From: Oscillospiraceae bacterium
GTDB taxonomy: Bacteria > Bacillota > Clostridia > Oscillospirales > CAG-272
DNA length: 64,000 bases
Direction: 5' to 3'
Assembly: GCA_015063305.1 (NCBI GenBank)
Contig: SVUJ01000001.1
Span: forward strand, 86,262 to 150,261
Part shown: positions 38,064-49,105 of the stretch, piece by piece
Position numbering within the stretch: position 1 is the stretch's first letter
Layout: each line of letters opens with the position of its first letter
Translations under genes and position numbers: made by a program
The notes under the pieces: model-generated
Told to the model about the DNA's origin: nothing
Database searches by the model: none
What the model saw: only the letters and a program-made list of their open reading frames with translations

Positions 38064-38399
38064 ATGGAAGCAAAAGCAACGCTTAAGTATGCAAGAATTT
38101 CCCCGCGCAAGGTAAAGATCGTTCTCGACCTCATCAGAGGTAAGGATGCCGGAACCGCAATGGCAATTCTGAAGAACACCAACAAGAGTGCTTCGGAATA
38201 TCTTGTAAAATTGCTGGGAAGTGCAATTGCAAACGCAGATAACAATTTCAATATGGATGTAACAAAGCTCTACGTATCCGAGTGCTTCGTATGCCCCGGA
38301 CCTACTCTGAAGAGAATAATGCCCAGAGCAAAGGGAAGCGCAGACAGAATACTCAAGAGAACATCCCACGTAACTATCGTAGTTAAGGAAAGAGACTGA
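38064..38399 (+). CDS. rplV: 50S ribosomal protein L22
   Basis: [27 protein letters not shown]. Confidence 0.97.
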   Translation: MEAKATLKYARISPRKVKIVLDLIRGKDAGTAMAILKNTNKSASEYLVKLLGSAIANADNNFNMDVTKLYVSECFVCPGPTLKRIMPRAKGSADRILKRTSHVTIVVKERD

Positions 38400-38416
38400 G
38401 AGAGGAGGTTAAGCTG

Positions 38417-39184
38417 ATGGGACAGAAGGTTAATCCCCACGGACTTCGTGTGGGCGTAATAAAGAACTGGGACTCCAGATGGTTCGTATCGGACGAGAAG
38501 TTCGGCGACACTATCGTGTCCGACTATAAGATAAGAAAGTATCTTAAGAAAGAACTCCAGAGCGCAGGCGTTCCTAAGATAGAGATCGAGCGCGACAGCC
38601 AGAGAGTAAGAATATTCATTCATTGCGCAAAGCCCGGAATGGTAATCGGCCGCGGCGGAGTAGAGATCGAGAAGTACAAGAACGAACTCCAGAAGATGGT
38701 TGGTATGCCCGTTGCACTCAACGTTGTTGAGGTAAGACAGCCCGACCTCGATGCTCAGCTGGTTGCAGAGAACATCGCAAAGCAGCTTGAGAACAGAGTG
38801 GCTTTCCGCCGTGCTATGAAGATGGCGATCAGAAACACTATGAGACTTGGCGCTAAGGGTATCAAGATCACCTGCAGCGGACGTCTTGCAGGAGCAGAAA
38901 TCGCAAGATCCGAGCACTATCATGAGGGAACTATCCCGCTTCAGACACTCAGAGCCGATATCGATTACGGTTTCTGGGAAGCAAATACAACCTACGGAAA
39001 GATCGGCGTCAAGGTATGGATATACAAGGGCGAGGTTCTTAACGAGGTAAACAGACAGAGCACAAACGCACCCAGAGATGCAAGACGCAACGATCGCCGC
39101 GACAACCGTGGTGGCGAGCGCCGCGGACGCCGTCCCGAGGGAGCAAGAGGCGAGAGAGCTCCGAGAGAAGGAGGTCGTAAATAA
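38417..39184 (+). CDS. rpsC: 30S ribosomal protein S3 (Arg-rich C-terminal tail)
   Basis: [23 protein letters not shown]; tail [33 protein letters not shown]. Confidence 0.98.
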   Translation: MGQKVNPHGLRVGVIKNWDSRWFVSDEKFGDTIVSDYKIRKYLKKELQSAGVPKIEIERDSQRVRIFIHCAKPGMVIGRGGVEIEKYKNELQKMVGMPVALNVVEVRQPDLDAQLVAENIAKQLENRVAFRRAMKMAIRNTMRLGAKGIKITCSGRLAGAEIARSEHYHEGTIPLQTLRADIDYGFWEANTTYGKIGVKVWIYKGEVLNEVNRQSTNAPRDARRNDRRDNRGGERRGRRPEGARGERAPREGGRK

Positions 39185-39597
39185 TGTTAATGCCGAAGAG
39201 AGTTAAGTTCCGTCGTGTACAGCGCGGCAGACTTAAGGGAAAAGCAACAAGCGGCAATAAGGTTACAAACGGTTCTTACGGACTTGTAGCGCTTGAGCCG
39301 GCATGGATCACAAGCAATCAGATCGAGGCAGCCCGTATCGCGATGACAAGATACATCAAGCGTGGCGGTAAGGTCTGGATAAAGATATTCCCCGACAAGC
39401 CTATCACTGAGAAGCCTGCCGAGACTCGAATGGGTTCCGGTAAGGGTTCGCCTGAGTATTGGGTTGCAGTAGTTAAGCCGGGCAGAGTAATGTTCGAGAT
39501 GGACGGAGTTGCAGAAGAGGCAGCAAGAGAAGCTATGCGTCTTGCATCTCACAAGCTCCCCATCAAGTGTAAGTTCGTGACAAAGGAGGATGTATAA
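39184..39597 (+). CDS. rplP: 50S ribosomal protein L16
   Basis: [20 protein letters not shown]. Confidence 0.98.
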   Translation: MLMPKRVKFRRVQRGRLKGKATSGNKVTNGSYGLVALEPAWITSNQIEAARIAMTRYIKRGGKVWIKIFPDKPITEKPAETRMGSGKGSPEYWVAVVKPGRVMFEMDGVAEEAAREAMRLASHKLPIKCKFVTKEDV

Positions 39598-39600
39598 GCG

Positions 39601-39801
39601 ATGAAAGCACAGAAGTTCACAGAAGAGCTGAGAAAAATGAGCGCTGAAGAGCTTGACGCAAAGCTTAAAGAGCTTAAGGAAGAACTTTTCAGACTTCGTT
39701 TCCAGCACGCGATCAATCAGCTTGACAACCCCCAGAAGATCGTGGACGTCAAGAAGAACATTGCCCGTGTAATGACAATCCTTTCAGAGAAAAATGCGTA
39801 A
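39601..39801 (+). CDS. rpmC: 50S ribosomal protein L29
   Basis: Sequence and synteny. Confidence 0.97.
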   Translation: MKAQKFTEELRKMSAEELDAKLKELKEELFRLRFQHAINQLDNPQKIVDVKKNIARVMTILSEKNA

Positions 39802-39813
39802 GGAGGAATAGTC

Positions 39814-40074
39814 ATGACAGAAGAAAGAAATCTCAGAAAGACCAGAGTTGGATACGTAGTAAGCGATAAGATGGACAAGACTGTTGTCGTAGCTATCGAG
39901 GACAACGTAAGACACGCGGTCTACGGAAAGATCATCAAACACACCTTGAAGGTTCATGCACACGACGAGAAGAACGAGTGCGGAATCGGCGACAAGGTAG
40001 AGATTATGGAAACAAGACCTCTCTCCAAAACAAAGAGATGGCGCGTTGTTGAAATAATCGAAAAAGCTAAATAA
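39814..40074 (+). CDS. rpsQ: 30S ribosomal protein S17
   Basis: [22 protein letters not shown]. Confidence 0.98.
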   Translation: MTEERNLRKTRVGYVVSDKMDKTVVVAIEDNVRHAVYGKIIKHTLKVHAHDEKNECGIGDKVEIMETRPLSKTKRWRVVEIIEKAK

Positions 40075-40142
40075 TTTAGCTCCACAAAAACCATATACAG
40101 TAGATACGGCAGAAATCGTATTGAAATCAGGAGGAAAATAAA

Positions 40143-40511
40143 GTGATACAGCAACAAACATTAATGAAGGTTGCCGATAACACCGGAGCTAAAGAGCTGA
40201 TGTGCATTCGCGTATTGGGCGGAACAGGCCGCAGATACGCAAACATCGGTGATATAGTAGTAGCCAGCGTAAAGAAGGCTACTCCCGGCGGCGTTGTTAA
40301 GAAGGGCGACGTAGTAAAGGCTGTTGTAGTTAGAAGCGCACACGGAATCAAGCGCGCTGACGGCTCTTACATCAAGTTCGACGAGAACGCAGCGGTAATC
40401 ATCAGAGAAGATAAGACGCCCAGAGGTACACGTATATTTGGCCCTGTGGCAAGAGAACTTCGCGAGAAGGACTTCCTTAAGATCCTCTCTCTCGCACCCG
40501 AAGTACTTTAA
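40143..40511 (+). CDS. rplN: 50S ribosomal protein L14 (GTG start)
   Basis: [27 protein letters not shown]. Confidence 0.98.
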   Translation: MIQQQTLMKVADNTGAKELMCIRVLGGTGRRYANIGDIVVASVKKATPGGVVKKGDVVKAVVVRSAHGIKRADGSYIKFDENAAVIIREDKTPRGTRIFGPVARELREKDFLKILSLAPEVL

Positions 40512-40526
40512 TGGAGGTATCGAGAA

Positions 40527-40832
40527 ATGAATATTAAGACAGGCGATACCGTCATCGTTCTTTCCGGTGACGACAAGGGAGCAAAGGGAAAGGTTATAGC
40601 CGTTTCCCCCAAGGAAGGAAAGGTGCTTGTTGAGAAGGTAAATATGATCCACAAGCACGTTAAGGCACGCAAGCAGGGAGATGAGAGCGGCATCATCGAT
40701 GCTGAAGGCGCTATCTACGCGTCCAAGGTTGCTCTCTACTGCGACGCATGCAAGAAGGGCGTTAGAGTTAAGCACGTTGAAAAAGACGGCAAGAAGATCC
40801 GCGTTTGCGCAAAATGCGGAAAGGCACTTTAA
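40527..40832 (+). CDS. rplX: 50S ribosomal protein L24
   Basis: Sequence and synteny. Confidence 0.97.
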   Translation: MNIKTGDTVIVLSGDDKGAKGKVIAVSPKEGKVLVEKVNMIHKHVKARKQGDESGIIDAEGAIYASKVALYCDACKKGVRVKHVEKDGKKIRVCAKCGKAL

Positions 40833-40848
40833 TGGGAGGTAAAGACTG

Positions 40849-41391
40849 ATGGCAAGACTTAGAGAAACATATAAGGCCGAGGTTGCTCCCGCCCTTATGA
40901 AGAAATTTGAGTACAAGAGCTCGATGCAGATCCCTAAGCTCAACAAGGTAGTTATCAACTGCGGTGTTGGCGACGCAAAGGACAACTCCAAGGCTCTTGA
41001 CGCTGTTATCAACGATCTGACCCTTATCTCGGGTCAGAAGGCAGTACCCACATTCGCAAAGAAGTCTGTTGCAAACTTCAAGCTCCGTGAGGGCATGAAG
41101 ATCGGTGCAAAGGTAACTCTTCGCGGCGACACGATGTATGAGTTTGTTGACAAGCTCTTCAACTTCGCGCTTCCCAGAGTTCGTGACTTCAAGGGTATCA
41201 ACCCCAACGCATTCGACGGCAGAGGAAACTATGCGCTCGGACTTAAGGAACAGCTCATATTCCCCGAGATCGAGTACGACCAGGTTGACAAGATCCGCGG
41301 AATGGACATCTGCTTCGTAACAACAGCAAACACAGACGAAGAAGCAAGAGAGCTCCTCAAGCTTATGGGCGCTCCCTTCGCAAACAACTGA
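40849..41391 (+). CDS. rplE: 50S ribosomal protein L5
   Basis: Sequence and synteny. Confidence 0.98.
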   Translation: MARLRETYKAEVAPALMKKFEYKSSMQIPKLNKVVINCGVGDAKDNSKALDAVINDLTLISGQKAVPTFAKKSVANFKLREGMKIGAKVTLRGDTMYEFVDKLFNFALPRVRDFKGINPNAFDGRGNYALGLKEQLIFPEIEYDQVDKIRGMDICFVTTANTDEEARELLKLMGAPFANN

Positions 41392-41407
41392 TAGGAGGTA
41401 AGTAAGG

Positions 41408-41593
41408 ATGGCTAAAAAGGCAATGGTTCTCAAGCAGCAGAAGGCGCAGAAGTATTCCACTCGTGAGTACAACAGATGCAAGATCTGCGGACGTCCCCAT
41501 GCTTATCTTCGCAAGTACGGCATTTGCCGTATCTGCTTCCGTAACCTCGCTTATAAGGGAGAGATCCCCGGCGTGAAGAAGGCAAGCTGGTAA
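41408..41593 (+). CDS. rpsZ: 30S ribosomal protein S14, zinc-binding type Z
   Basis: [38 protein letters not shown]. Confidence 0.97.
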   Translation: MAKKAMVLKQQKAQKYSTREYNRCKICGRPHAYLRKYGICRICFRNLAYKGEIPGVKKASW

Positions 41594-41608
41594 GATTTAA
41601 TGTGATTT

Positions 41609-41640
41609 CGGAAATCAAGACCGCGCGGTCTTGAATTCCG
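41609..41640. repeat. 32-nt near-perfect palindrome between rpsZ and rpsH
   Basis: CGGAA-a-TCAAGACCGC|GCGGTCTTGA-a-TTCCG. Confidence 0.9.
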
Positions 41641-41790
41641 AGTGTCATATATCGCGAAAGCGAAAAACCCCTAACTATCAGAAGGAAGCTAATCGCAGAA
41701 AAAATAACAGGCGTTGGGCTTAACCGCTGATATGCCGCCGAGAAGATCGGCAGCAAGAATAATTTACTTGCATACAGGAGGAAAAAAGTA

Positions 41791-42189
41791 ATGCAAATGT
41801 CAGATGTAATCGCCGATATGCTTACAAGAATAAGAAATGCTAACGATGCAAAGCATGCAACTGTAGACATTCCGGCATCCAACATGAAAAAGTCTATCGC
41901 AGACATTCTCGTTGAAGAGGGCTACGTAAAGGGCTATCAGGTAATCGAGGATGGCAAGCAGGGTGTGATCCGTGTTACACTTAAGTACACGGCAAGCAAG
42001 CAGAAGGTTATCCGCGGAATTCGCCGCGTATCGAAGCCCGGTCTTCGTATATACGCAGGTTACGAGGATATGCCCAAGGTTATGAACGGCCTTGGAATCG
42101 CTATCGTTTCCACATCCAAAGGAATAATGACCGACAAGAAGGCAAGAGCTACCAAGATAGGTGGCGAAGTGCTGGCGTTTGTTTGGTAA
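41791..42189 (+). CDS. rpsH: 30S ribosomal protein S8
   Basis: Sequence and synteny. Confidence 0.98.
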   Translation: MQMSDVIADMLTRIRNANDAKHATVDIPASNMKKSIADILVEEGYVKGYQVIEDGKQGVIRVTLKYTASKQKVIRGIRRVSKPGLRIYAGYEDMPKVMNGLGIAIVSTSKGIMTDKKARATKIGGEVLAFVW

Positions 42190-42210
42190 TGAAGGCGGGA
42201 GGTAAATAAA

Positions 42211-42783
42211 ATGTCAAGAATAGGAAGAATGCCGATTGATGTTCCCGCAGGCGTTACCGTTACCATTGCGGCTGACAACACCGTAACAGTAAAGGGACCT
42301 CTCGGAACACTTACCGAAAAGTTCAGCGAACGTATGAGCATTAAGCAGGAGGGCGCGCAGATAATCGTTACTCGCCCCACTGACGAAAAAGAAGACAGAA
42401 GCGTACACGGTCTTACTCGCGCGCTTCTCAACAATATGGTAGTAGGAGTAAGCAAGGGCTATTCCAAGACCCTTGAGATCATTGGTGTAGGTTATAAGGC
42501 AGCTAAGGTCGGCAAGACCGTTCAGCTTTATCTCGGACACTCGCTCCTCTCCAACGGAACTCCCCAGGAAAAGTTCTGCATCACAGAGCCCGAGGGAATC
42601 ACACTTGAGGTTGCCGAGAAGGCTGTTCCGATAACCATCACGGTTAAGGGAATAGACAAGCAGGCAGTTGGACAGATGGCAGCAGTTATCAGAGGCAAGA
42701 GACCCCCCGAGCCCTATCATGGTAAGGGTGTTAAGTACTCTGATGAGAGAGTTCGCCGCAAGGCCGGAAAAACCGGTAAATAA
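42211..42783 (+). CDS. rplF: 50S ribosomal protein L6
   Basis: Sequence and synteny. Confidence 0.98.
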   Translation: MSRIGRMPIDVPAGVTVTIAADNTVTVKGPLGTLTEKFSERMSIKQEGAQIIVTRPTDEKEDRSVHGLTRALLNNMVVGVSKGYSKTLEIIGVGYKAAKVGKTVQLYLGHSLLSNGTPQEKFCITEPEGITLEVAEKAVPITITVKGIDKQAVGQMAAVIRGKRPPEPYHGKGVKYSDERVRRKAGKTGK

Positions 42784-42801
42784 TGAAAGGAGTAGACACA
42801 A

Positions 42802-43161
42802 ATGGTATCAAGAAAAGACGCTAATAAGGCTCGTCTTAAGAGACATAAGAGAGTCAGAGCAAAGATCTCGGGTACAGCTGCTCGTCCTCGTTTGGCAGTA
42901 TATCGCTCAAACGCGAACATCAGCGCACAGATCATTGATGACGTTGCAGGTGTAACATTGGTTTCTGCTTCTACCTATGAGAAGGATTTCCAGGGTAACG
43001 GCGGAAACAAGGAAGCTGCAAGAGCAGTAGGAAAAGCAATCGCTGTAAAAGCAGCGGCAAAGGGTATCACCGAAGTCGTATTCGACAGAGGCGGCTATCT
43101 TTATCACGGACGTGTATCGGAGTTGGCTGACGGCGCTCGCGAGGGCGGCTTGAAGTTCTAA
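42802..43161 (+). CDS. rplR: 50S ribosomal protein L18
   Basis: Sequence and synteny. Confidence 0.98.
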   Translation: MVSRKDANKARLKRHKRVRAKISGTAARPRLAVYRSNANISAQIIDDVAGVTLVSASTYEKDFQGNGGNKEAARAVGKAIAVKAAAKGITEVVFDRGGYLYHGRVSELADGAREGGLKF

Positions 43162-43238
43162 TCGCCAAAGGCGGTTAGTCCGGTTTGTACACTGTTCAAA
43201 ACACAATGTATTGAACAAAATTTCAGGAGGAAAACACA

Positions 43239-43742
43239 ATGTCAACTAAAATTAATCCGGCAGAGCTTGATCTTCGTGAGCAGCTCGTCGCATTGAATCG
43301 TGTTTCCAAGACCGTAAAAGGTGGTCGTATCGCTCGTTTCGCAGCAATCATGGTTGTTGGTGACGGAAACGGTCATGTAGGAGTAGGACTTGGAAAGGCA
43401 GCTGAGGTTCCGGAAGCGATCCGCAAGGGAATCGAAGATGCAAAGAAAAATATGATAACAGTATCCCTTAAGGGTTCAACTATCCCCCACGAGGTAGTAG
43501 GTGTATTCGGAGCAGGTAAGGTCCTTCTTAAGCCCGCCGCTCCCGGTACAGGTATTATCGCTGGTGGTAAGGTAAGAGCAGTTCTCGAGCTCGCAGGTAT
43601 CCATAACATTCGTGCAAAGTGCTTGCGCTCCAACAATCCTACAAACGTTGTTAAGGCAACTATTGCAGGACTTGAGGCGCTCCGCAGCGCAGAAGAGGTT
43701 GCGAAGATCCGTGACATCTCTGTTGATCAGGTAAAGGCATAA
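43239..43742 (+). CDS. rpsE: 30S ribosomal protein S5
   Basis: Sequence and synteny. Confidence 0.98.
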   Translation: MSTKINPAELDLREQLVALNRVSKTVKGGRIARFAAIMVVGDGNGHVGVGLGKAAEVPEAIRKGIEDAKKNMITVSLKGSTIPHEVVGVFGAGKVLLKPAAPGTGIIAGGKVRAVLELAGIHNIRAKCLRSNNPTNVVKATIAGLEALRSAEEVAKIRDISVDQVKA

Positions 43743-43756
43743 GGAGGGTTTAGAAA

Positions 43757-43930
43757 ATGAAAAAAGTAACTCTCGTAAAGAGCACCATCGGTGCAAAGCC
43801 TAACCAGAAGGCAACAGCGAAGTCCCTCGGACTTGTTAAGATAGGCGACAGCATCGTTCATGAGGACAATGCAGTGCTTGCAGGCAAGATCAAAGTTATC
43901 TCTCACCTCGTAAAAGTTGAAAACGTATAA
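43757..43930 (+). CDS. rpmD: 50S ribosomal protein L30 (missing from ORF track)
   Basis: ATG 43757: MKKVTLVKSTIGAKPNQKATAKSLGLVKIGDSIVHEDNAVLAGKIKVISHLVKVENV. Confidence 0.96.
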   Translation: MKKVTLVKSTIGAKPNQKATAKSLGLVKIGDSIVHEDNAVLAGKIKVISHLVKVENV

Positions 43931-43942
43931 GGAGGCAGCAAG

Positions 43943-44383
43943 ATGAAACTTAATGAACTTTCACCCGCAGTTGGCTCTGCAAAGCCCGCATGGCGTAAGG
44001 GCAGAGGTCCCGGATCGGGTAACGGCAAAACAGCCGGCAAGGGACACAAGGGTCAGAACGCGCGCTCCGGCGGCGGTGTAAGACCCGGATTTGAGGGAGG
44101 ACAGCTCCCCCTGTACAGAAAGCTTCCCAAGAGAGGCTTCACTAACAGATTTGCTGTCAATTATGCAATAGTAAACGTTTCTGATCTCAACAAGTTTGAG
44201 GACGGAGCAGTAGTAGATCTCGAGACCCTGGTTGAGAAAAGAATAGTTCGCAAGCCCATGGATGGACTTAAGGTCCTCGGCGGCGGCGAGCTCATCAAAA
44301 AAATAACTGTCAAAGCGACAGTCTTTTCGGCAACAGCTAAGGAAAAGATAGAAGCAGCAGGTGGAAAGACCGAGGAGGTATAA
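43943..44383 (+). CDS. rplO: 50S ribosomal protein L15
   Basis: Sequence and synteny. Confidence 0.98.
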   Translation: MKLNELSPAVGSAKPAWRKGRGPGSGNGKTAGKGHKGQNARSGGGVRPGFEGGQLPLYRKLPKRGFTNRFAVNYAIVNVSDLNKFEDGAVVDLETLVEKRIVRKPMDGLKVLGGGELIKKITVKATVFSATAKEKIEAAGGKTEEV

Positions 44384-44385
44384 GC

Positions 44386-45708
44386 ATGATCAAGACGCTG
44401 AAAAATGCTTGGAGAATCCCTGAGCTTAGAAGCAAGCTCCTCTTCACATTGCTTATCATCGTTCTTTACCGACTTGGCGCAAACATTCCCGTACCTTACG
44501 TTAATCCCCAGGTATTCGAGGAAGCGTCTGCTGTAGCGGGCGGTACTATTCTGTACTACCTCAACATTCTTTCGGGCGATGCGCTCGGAAAGGCAACCCT
44601 TTTCGCACTCGGCGTATCTCCTTACATTACGTCATCGATCGTAATGCAGCTCCTTACGATCGCTATCCCGCCCCTTGAGAGACTTGCAAAGCAGGGCGAT
44701 GAAGGCAGAAAGAAGATAACTGCTATCACACGTCTCGTTACCGTAGGTCTTGCTCTTGTAACGGCTATCGGTTACGCGTTCTATCTTAACGCGTCGGGAT
44801 TCCTTGTTACTGAGATCGGCTGGTTCAGCGGTTCTGTTATCGTTGCTTGCTACTGCGCAGGCGCGGCACTCGTAATGTGGCTCGCAGAGAAGATCAATGA
44901 GTCGGGTATCGGTAACGGTATTTCGATAATCCTCTTCGCAAACATTATCGCAGGTCTTTTCGGAATAGCACAGTCTCTTTGGGGCTTGGTATTCACGGCA
45001 GGCGGATTCAGCGGATTCAGCTGGGTAGGACTTATCCTTGCCGTTGTTGAGGCGCTCGTTCTTCTCGGAATGATAATGATCATCGTTTGGATGTCTGATG
45101 CAGAGAGAAGAATTCCGATACAGTACGCTAAGAGAGTTGTTGGAAGAAAGATGTATGGCGGTCAGAACACAAATCTGCCCCTCAAGGTAAACATGGCAGG
45201 AGTTATGCCTATAATCTTTGCTAACTCTATAGTTGCGATCCCCGCTACTATAGTAAGCTTTATGAGCAAGGAGAACTGGTTTACTAAGTTTATCAACAAC
45301 TGGTTCAATTATAACACCTGGCCTTACCTCATAGTATTCACGATCCTTCTGTTTGCTTTCGCGTTCTTCTACGTGGCTATCTCGTTTAACCCCGTTGAGG
45401 TCGCAAACAACATCAAGAACAACGGAGGAGCTATCCCCGGAATTCGTTCGGGCAGACCCACCGTTACCTATATCAAGAAGATACTCAACAGAATAACCCT
45501 TTTGGGTGCAATAATAGTCGCGTTTATCGCTTGCTTCCCCATGATCGTTAATATCATTGATACTATGATCACCCCCGGAAGCACCAGATTCTCCGCGCTT
45601 GCGTTCGGCGGTTCTTCGCTGATCATTCTCGTTGGTGTTGCTCTTGAGACAGTTCGTGAGCTTGAGGCTCAGATGTCCCTGAGAAACTACAAGGGATTTC
45701 TTGACTGA
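44386..45708 (+). CDS. secY: Protein translocase subunit SecY
   Basis: 440 aa; SecY family sequence and synteny. Confidence 0.98.
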   Translation: MIKTLKNAWRIPELRSKLLFTLLIIVLYRLGANIPVPYVNPQVFEEASAVAGGTILYYLNILSGDALGKATLFALGVSPYITSSIVMQLLTIAIPPLERLAKQGDEGRKKITAITRLVTVGLALVTAIGYAFYLNASGFLVTEIGWFSGSVIVACYCAGAALVMWLAEKINESGIGNGISIILFANIIAGLFGIAQSLWGLVFTAGGFSGFSWVGLILAVVEALVLLGMIMIIVWMSDAERRIPIQYAKRVVGRKMYGGQNTNLPLKVNMAGVMPIIFANSIVAIPATIVSFMSKENWFTKFINNWFNYNTWPYLIVFTILLFAFAFFYVAISFNPVEVANNIKNNGGAIPGIRSGRPTVTYIKKILNRITLLGAIIVAFIACFPMIVNIIDTMITPGSTRFSALAFGGSSLIILVGVALETVRELEAQMSLRNYKGFLD

Positions 45709-45729
45709 TCCCCTTCGGAGGAATAAACT

Positions 45730-46371
45730 ATGAAGCTTATTCTTTTGGGTGCGCCCGGAGCGGGCAAGGGAACTCAGTCAGCAAAAATATCAGAAAAGTG
45801 GAATATCCCCGCCGTATCTACGGGTGATATGCTTCGTGCCGCCGTTAAGGAGGGCACGGAGCAGGGACTTTCCGCAAAGGCATATATGGACGCGGGTAAG
45901 CTTGTTCCCGATGAGGTAGTCATCGGAATAATCAAGGAATACCTGTCGTCGGACAAATGCAAAAACGGATTTATACTCGACGGCTTCCCCCGTTCGATAC
46001 CTCAGGCAGAGGCGCTTGACGCCATGGGCGTTAAGATAGACGCTGTGCTGAGCATCGAGGTGGAGGATGAGAAGATAATCGAGAGAATGAGCGGTCGTAG
46101 GATCTGCTCGTCCTGCGGAGCTTCTTATCACGTTGTGTATAACCCTCCGAAAAAGGCAGATGTCTGTGATGCTTGCTCGTCGGCTCTTTATATAAGAGAT
46201 GACGATGCTGCCGAAACGGTCATCAAGCGCCTTAACACCTACCACGAGATAACCGAGCCGCTTAAGGGATACTACGAAAAGAAGGGTATTCTGGTATGCG
46301 CTAAGGGTATGGAGAAGGTAGAGGACACTACGGCAAACGTATTTGAGGCACTTGAGAAGGTTGAGGCATAA
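45730..46371 (+). CDS. adk: Adenylate kinase (zinc-lid type)
   Basis: LLGAPGAGKGTQSAKI; lid CSSCGASYHVVYNPPKKADVCDACSS. Confidence 0.97.
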   Translation: MKLILLGAPGAGKGTQSAKISEKWNIPAVSTGDMLRAAVKEGTEQGLSAKAYMDAGKLVPDEVVIGIIKEYLSSDKCKNGFILDGFPRSIPQAEALDAMGVKIDAVLSIEVEDEKIIERMSGRRICSSCGASYHVVYNPPKKADVCDACSSALYIRDDDAAETVIKRLNTYHEITEPLKGYYEKKGILVCAKGMEKVEDTTANVFEALEKVEA

Positions 46372-46373
46372 GA

Positions 46374-47135
46374 ATGATTCAACTAAAAAATTCCGCTCAG
46401 ATATCAGCAATGAAGGAAGCGGGAAGGATCACGGGAGAAGCGCTGCTTCTCGCGAGAGAGCATGTCAGGGAGGGAGTCAGCACCAAGGAGCTTGACACTC
46501 TTATAAGAGAGTATATCGAGCGCGCGGGCGCAAAACCTTCCTTCCTGGGATATGCCGGTTTTCCTGCATCGGCTTGTATCAGTATAAATGACGAGGTCAT
46601 CCACGGCATACCCTCGAAAAACAGGGTGCTTCAGGAGGGCGATATCGTCAAGATAGACGTGGGAGCTTTTTATAAGGGCTTTCACGGCGACAGCGCAAGA
46701 ACGATTCCTGTCGGACGGGTAAGCGACGAGGCGATGAAGCTTATCGAGGTAACTCGAAACAGCTTTTTTGCGGGAGTCGATATGCTCAAGGTCGGAAACA
46801 GACTTGGAGATGTCGGATACGCGATACAGTCTTGTGTTGAAAAAGAAGGATTTTCCGTAGTCCGCAGATATATAGGTCACGGAGTAGGAAAAGAGCTTCA
46901 CGAACAGCCCGACGTTCCGAACTACGGAACAGCGGGCAGAGGAACAAGACTTTGCGCGGGAATGACCTTGGCTATAGAGCCGATGGTCAATACCGGAAGC
47001 GCGGACGTCTATGAATTGGCTGACGGTTGGACAGTTAAAACTGTCGATAAGGGACTGTCGGCGCATTACGAGAACACGGTTGCTCTTACGAGCGACGGAG
47101 TCCTGATAACGACGCTTATCGATAAAGATTTTTAA
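46374..47135 (+). CDS. map: Methionine aminopeptidase type I
   Basis: HGIPSKNRVLQEGDIVKIDVG...GHGVGKELHEQPDVPNYG. Confidence 0.97.
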   Translation: MIQLKNSAQISAMKEAGRITGEALLLAREHVREGVSTKELDTLIREYIERAGAKPSFLGYAGFPASACISINDEVIHGIPSKNRVLQEGDIVKIDVGAFYKGFHGDSARTIPVGRVSDEAMKLIEVTRNSFFAGVDMLKVGNRLGDVGYAIQSCVEKEGFSVVRRYIGHGVGKELHEQPDVPNYGTAGRGTRLCAGMTLAIEPMVNTGSADVYELADGWTVKTVDKGLSAHYENTVALTSDGVLITTLIDKDF

Positions 47136-47174
47136 GGTTGATATCACAGAATATAAAGCAGAGGAGGGATTATT

Positions 47175-47393
47175 CTGCCTAAGGACGATGTAATAGAGTT
47201 TGAGGGTACGGTCGTTGAGGCTCTGCCTAACGCTACCTTCAAGGTAAAGCTCCCGAACGGGCATATCGTTACTGCTCATATATCGGGAAAGCTGAGAATG
47301 AATTATATCAGAATATTGCCGGGAGATAAGGTGACCGTTGAGGTGTCGGTCTACGACCTCAATAAGGGACGCATAACCTGGCGAGCAAAGTAA
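47175..47393 (+). CDS. infA: Translation initiation factor IF-1, apparent CTG start
   Basis: 72 codons from CTG 47175: (M)[77 protein letters not shown] 47162-47167; no ATG/GTG/TTG between in-frame TAA (47154) and this codon. Missing from ORF track. Confidence 0.95.
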   Translation: MPKDDVIEFEGTVVEALPNATFKVKLPNGHIVTAHISGKLRMNYIRILPGDKVTVEVSVYDLNKGRITWRAK

Positions 47394-47428
47394 CGTAAAA
47401 CAAATTCAGAAAGGAATGGTATAATAGA

Positions 47429-47542
47429 ATGAAGGTTAAACCATCCGTTAAAAAGATTTGCGAAAAGTGCAAAATCATAAAGAGAAAAGGCAAAGTAATG
47501 GTCATCTGCGAGAACCCTAAGCACAAGCAGAGACAGGGCTGA
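47429..47542 (+). CDS. rpmJ: 50S ribosomal protein L36 (missing from ORF track)
   Basis: [37 protein letters not shown], 37 aa. Confidence 0.97.
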   Translation: MKVKPSVKKICEKCKIIKRKGKVMVICENPKHKQRQG

Positions 47543-47579
47543 TTGTCTTTAAAATTTAACAGAAAGGTGAATAAACAAA

Positions 47580-47948
47580 ATGGCACGTATAGCTGGTGTT
47601 GATATACCTAACAACAAGCGTGTTGAGATAGCTCTTACCTATATCTACGGAATCGGAAGAAAGAGCGCTAACGATATTCTCGCACAGACGGGCATAAACC
47701 CCGATACACGCGCAAAGGATCTTACCGAAGATGAGATCGCAAAGCTTCGTGACGTAATTGAAAACCAGTACACCGTTGAAGGTGACCTCCGCCGTGAGGT
47801 TGCGCTCAACATCAAGAGAATGGTTGAGATCAATTGCTACCGCGGTATCAGACACAGAAAAGGTCTTCCCGTAAGAGGACAGAGAACAAAAACCAATGCA
47901 AGAACCCGCAAGGGACCTGCAAAGACGATAGCAAACAAGAAGAAGTAA
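47580..47948 (+). CDS. rpsM: 30S ribosomal protein S13
   Basis: Sequence and synteny. Confidence 0.98.
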   Translation: MARIAGVDIPNNKRVEIALTYIYGIGRKSANDILAQTGINPDTRAKDLTEDEIAKLRDVIENQYTVEGDLRREVALNIKRMVEINCYRGIRHRKGLPVRGQRTKTNARTRKGPAKTIANKKK

Positions 47949-47964
47949 AGGAGAGGCATGACAG

Positions 47965-48363
47965 ATGGCTAAAGTTGCAGCAAAGAAAGTTGTCAAGAGA
48001 CGCCGCGAGAGAAAGAACATTGAAAAAGGCGCGGTTCATATCAGTGCAACTTTCAATAACACAATAATCACTATCACCGACGTTGCCGGAAATGCTATTT
48101 CCTGGGCATCTGCTGGTGAGCTCGGATTCAAAGGCTCCAGAAAGTCAACTCCGTATGCAGCTCAGACCGCTTCTGAGACAGCTGCAAAGGCAGCAATGGA
48201 ACACGGACTTAAGTCTGTTGAAGTTTACGTAAAGGGCCCCGGATCGGGACGTGAGTCGGCAATCCGCGCACTTGAGACCGCTGGACTTCAGATCACTATG
48301 ATCAAGGACGTAACCCCCGTTCCGCATAACGGATGCAGACCGCCTAAGCGCAGACGCGTATAA
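47965..48363 (+). CDS. rpsK: 30S ribosomal protein S11
   Basis: Sequence and synteny. Confidence 0.98.
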   Translation: MAKVAAKKVVKRRRERKNIEKGAVHISATFNNTIITITDVAGNAISWASAGELGFKGSRKSTPYAAQTASETAAKAAMEHGLKSVEVYVKGPGSGRESAIRALETAGLQITMIKDVTPVPHNGCRPPKRRRV

Positions 48364-48386
48364 TCAATAACAGGAGGTAAATAACA

Positions 48387-49013
48387 ATGGCAAGATATAC
48401 AGGACCTGCTTGTAAGCTTTGCCGCAGAGAGGGAACTAAGCTTTTCCTTAAGGGCGACAGATGTATGTCCGGAAAGTGCGCTATTGACAGAAGATCAACA
48501 GCTCCCGGTCAGCACGGCGCGGCTAACAAGAAGCAGAAAGAATATGGAATGCAGCTTCGTGAGAAGCAGAAGGCAAAGAGATACTACGGTGTTCTTGAGA
48601 AGCAGTTCAAGAACTACTTTGCTGAGGCAGCTCGTAAAGAGGGTATGACAGGTGAGAACCTGCTGAAGCTCATCGAGCGTCGTCTTGATAACGTAGTATA
48701 CAGAATGGGTATGGCAGAGAGCCGCAAGGAAGCTCGTCAGCTCGTTCTTCATGAGCACTTTGAGCTTAACGGTAAGAAGGTTAATATTCCTTCTATAATC
48801 GTAAGCGCAGGTGACGTTGTTGCTGTAAGAGAGAACTTCCGCGGTTCTGCAAAGTGCAAGAGCCTTGCTGAGGGTCTTCAGACAAAGAACGCGCCTAAGT
48901 GGCTTGACGTAGATAAGACCAACCTGAGTGCGAAGGTTGTTGCTCTCCCCGCGAGAGATGACGTTGATTTCGATTTCAACGAACAGCTTATCGTCGAGCA
49001 TTATTCCAAGTAA
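48387..49013 (+). CDS. rpsD: 30S ribosomal protein S4
   Basis: [26 protein letters not shown]... Confidence 0.98.
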   Translation: MARYTGPACKLCRREGTKLFLKGDRCMSGKCAIDRRSTAPGQHGAANKKQKEYGMQLREKQKAKRYYGVLEKQFKNYFAEAARKEGMTGENLLKLIERRLDNVVYRMGMAESRKEARQLVLHEHFELNGKKVNIPSIIVSAGDVVAVRENFRGSAKCKSLAEGLQTKNAPKWLDVDKTNLSAKVVALPARDDVDFDFNEQLIVEHYSK

Positions 49014-49105
49014 TTTCCATTCTTTATTCGCTTAGGATAAAGAAAGCACAGCGTAAATACGCAAGTTTTTGTAACACACAATAATTTTAGGAGGGTTTAT
49101 TTGGA

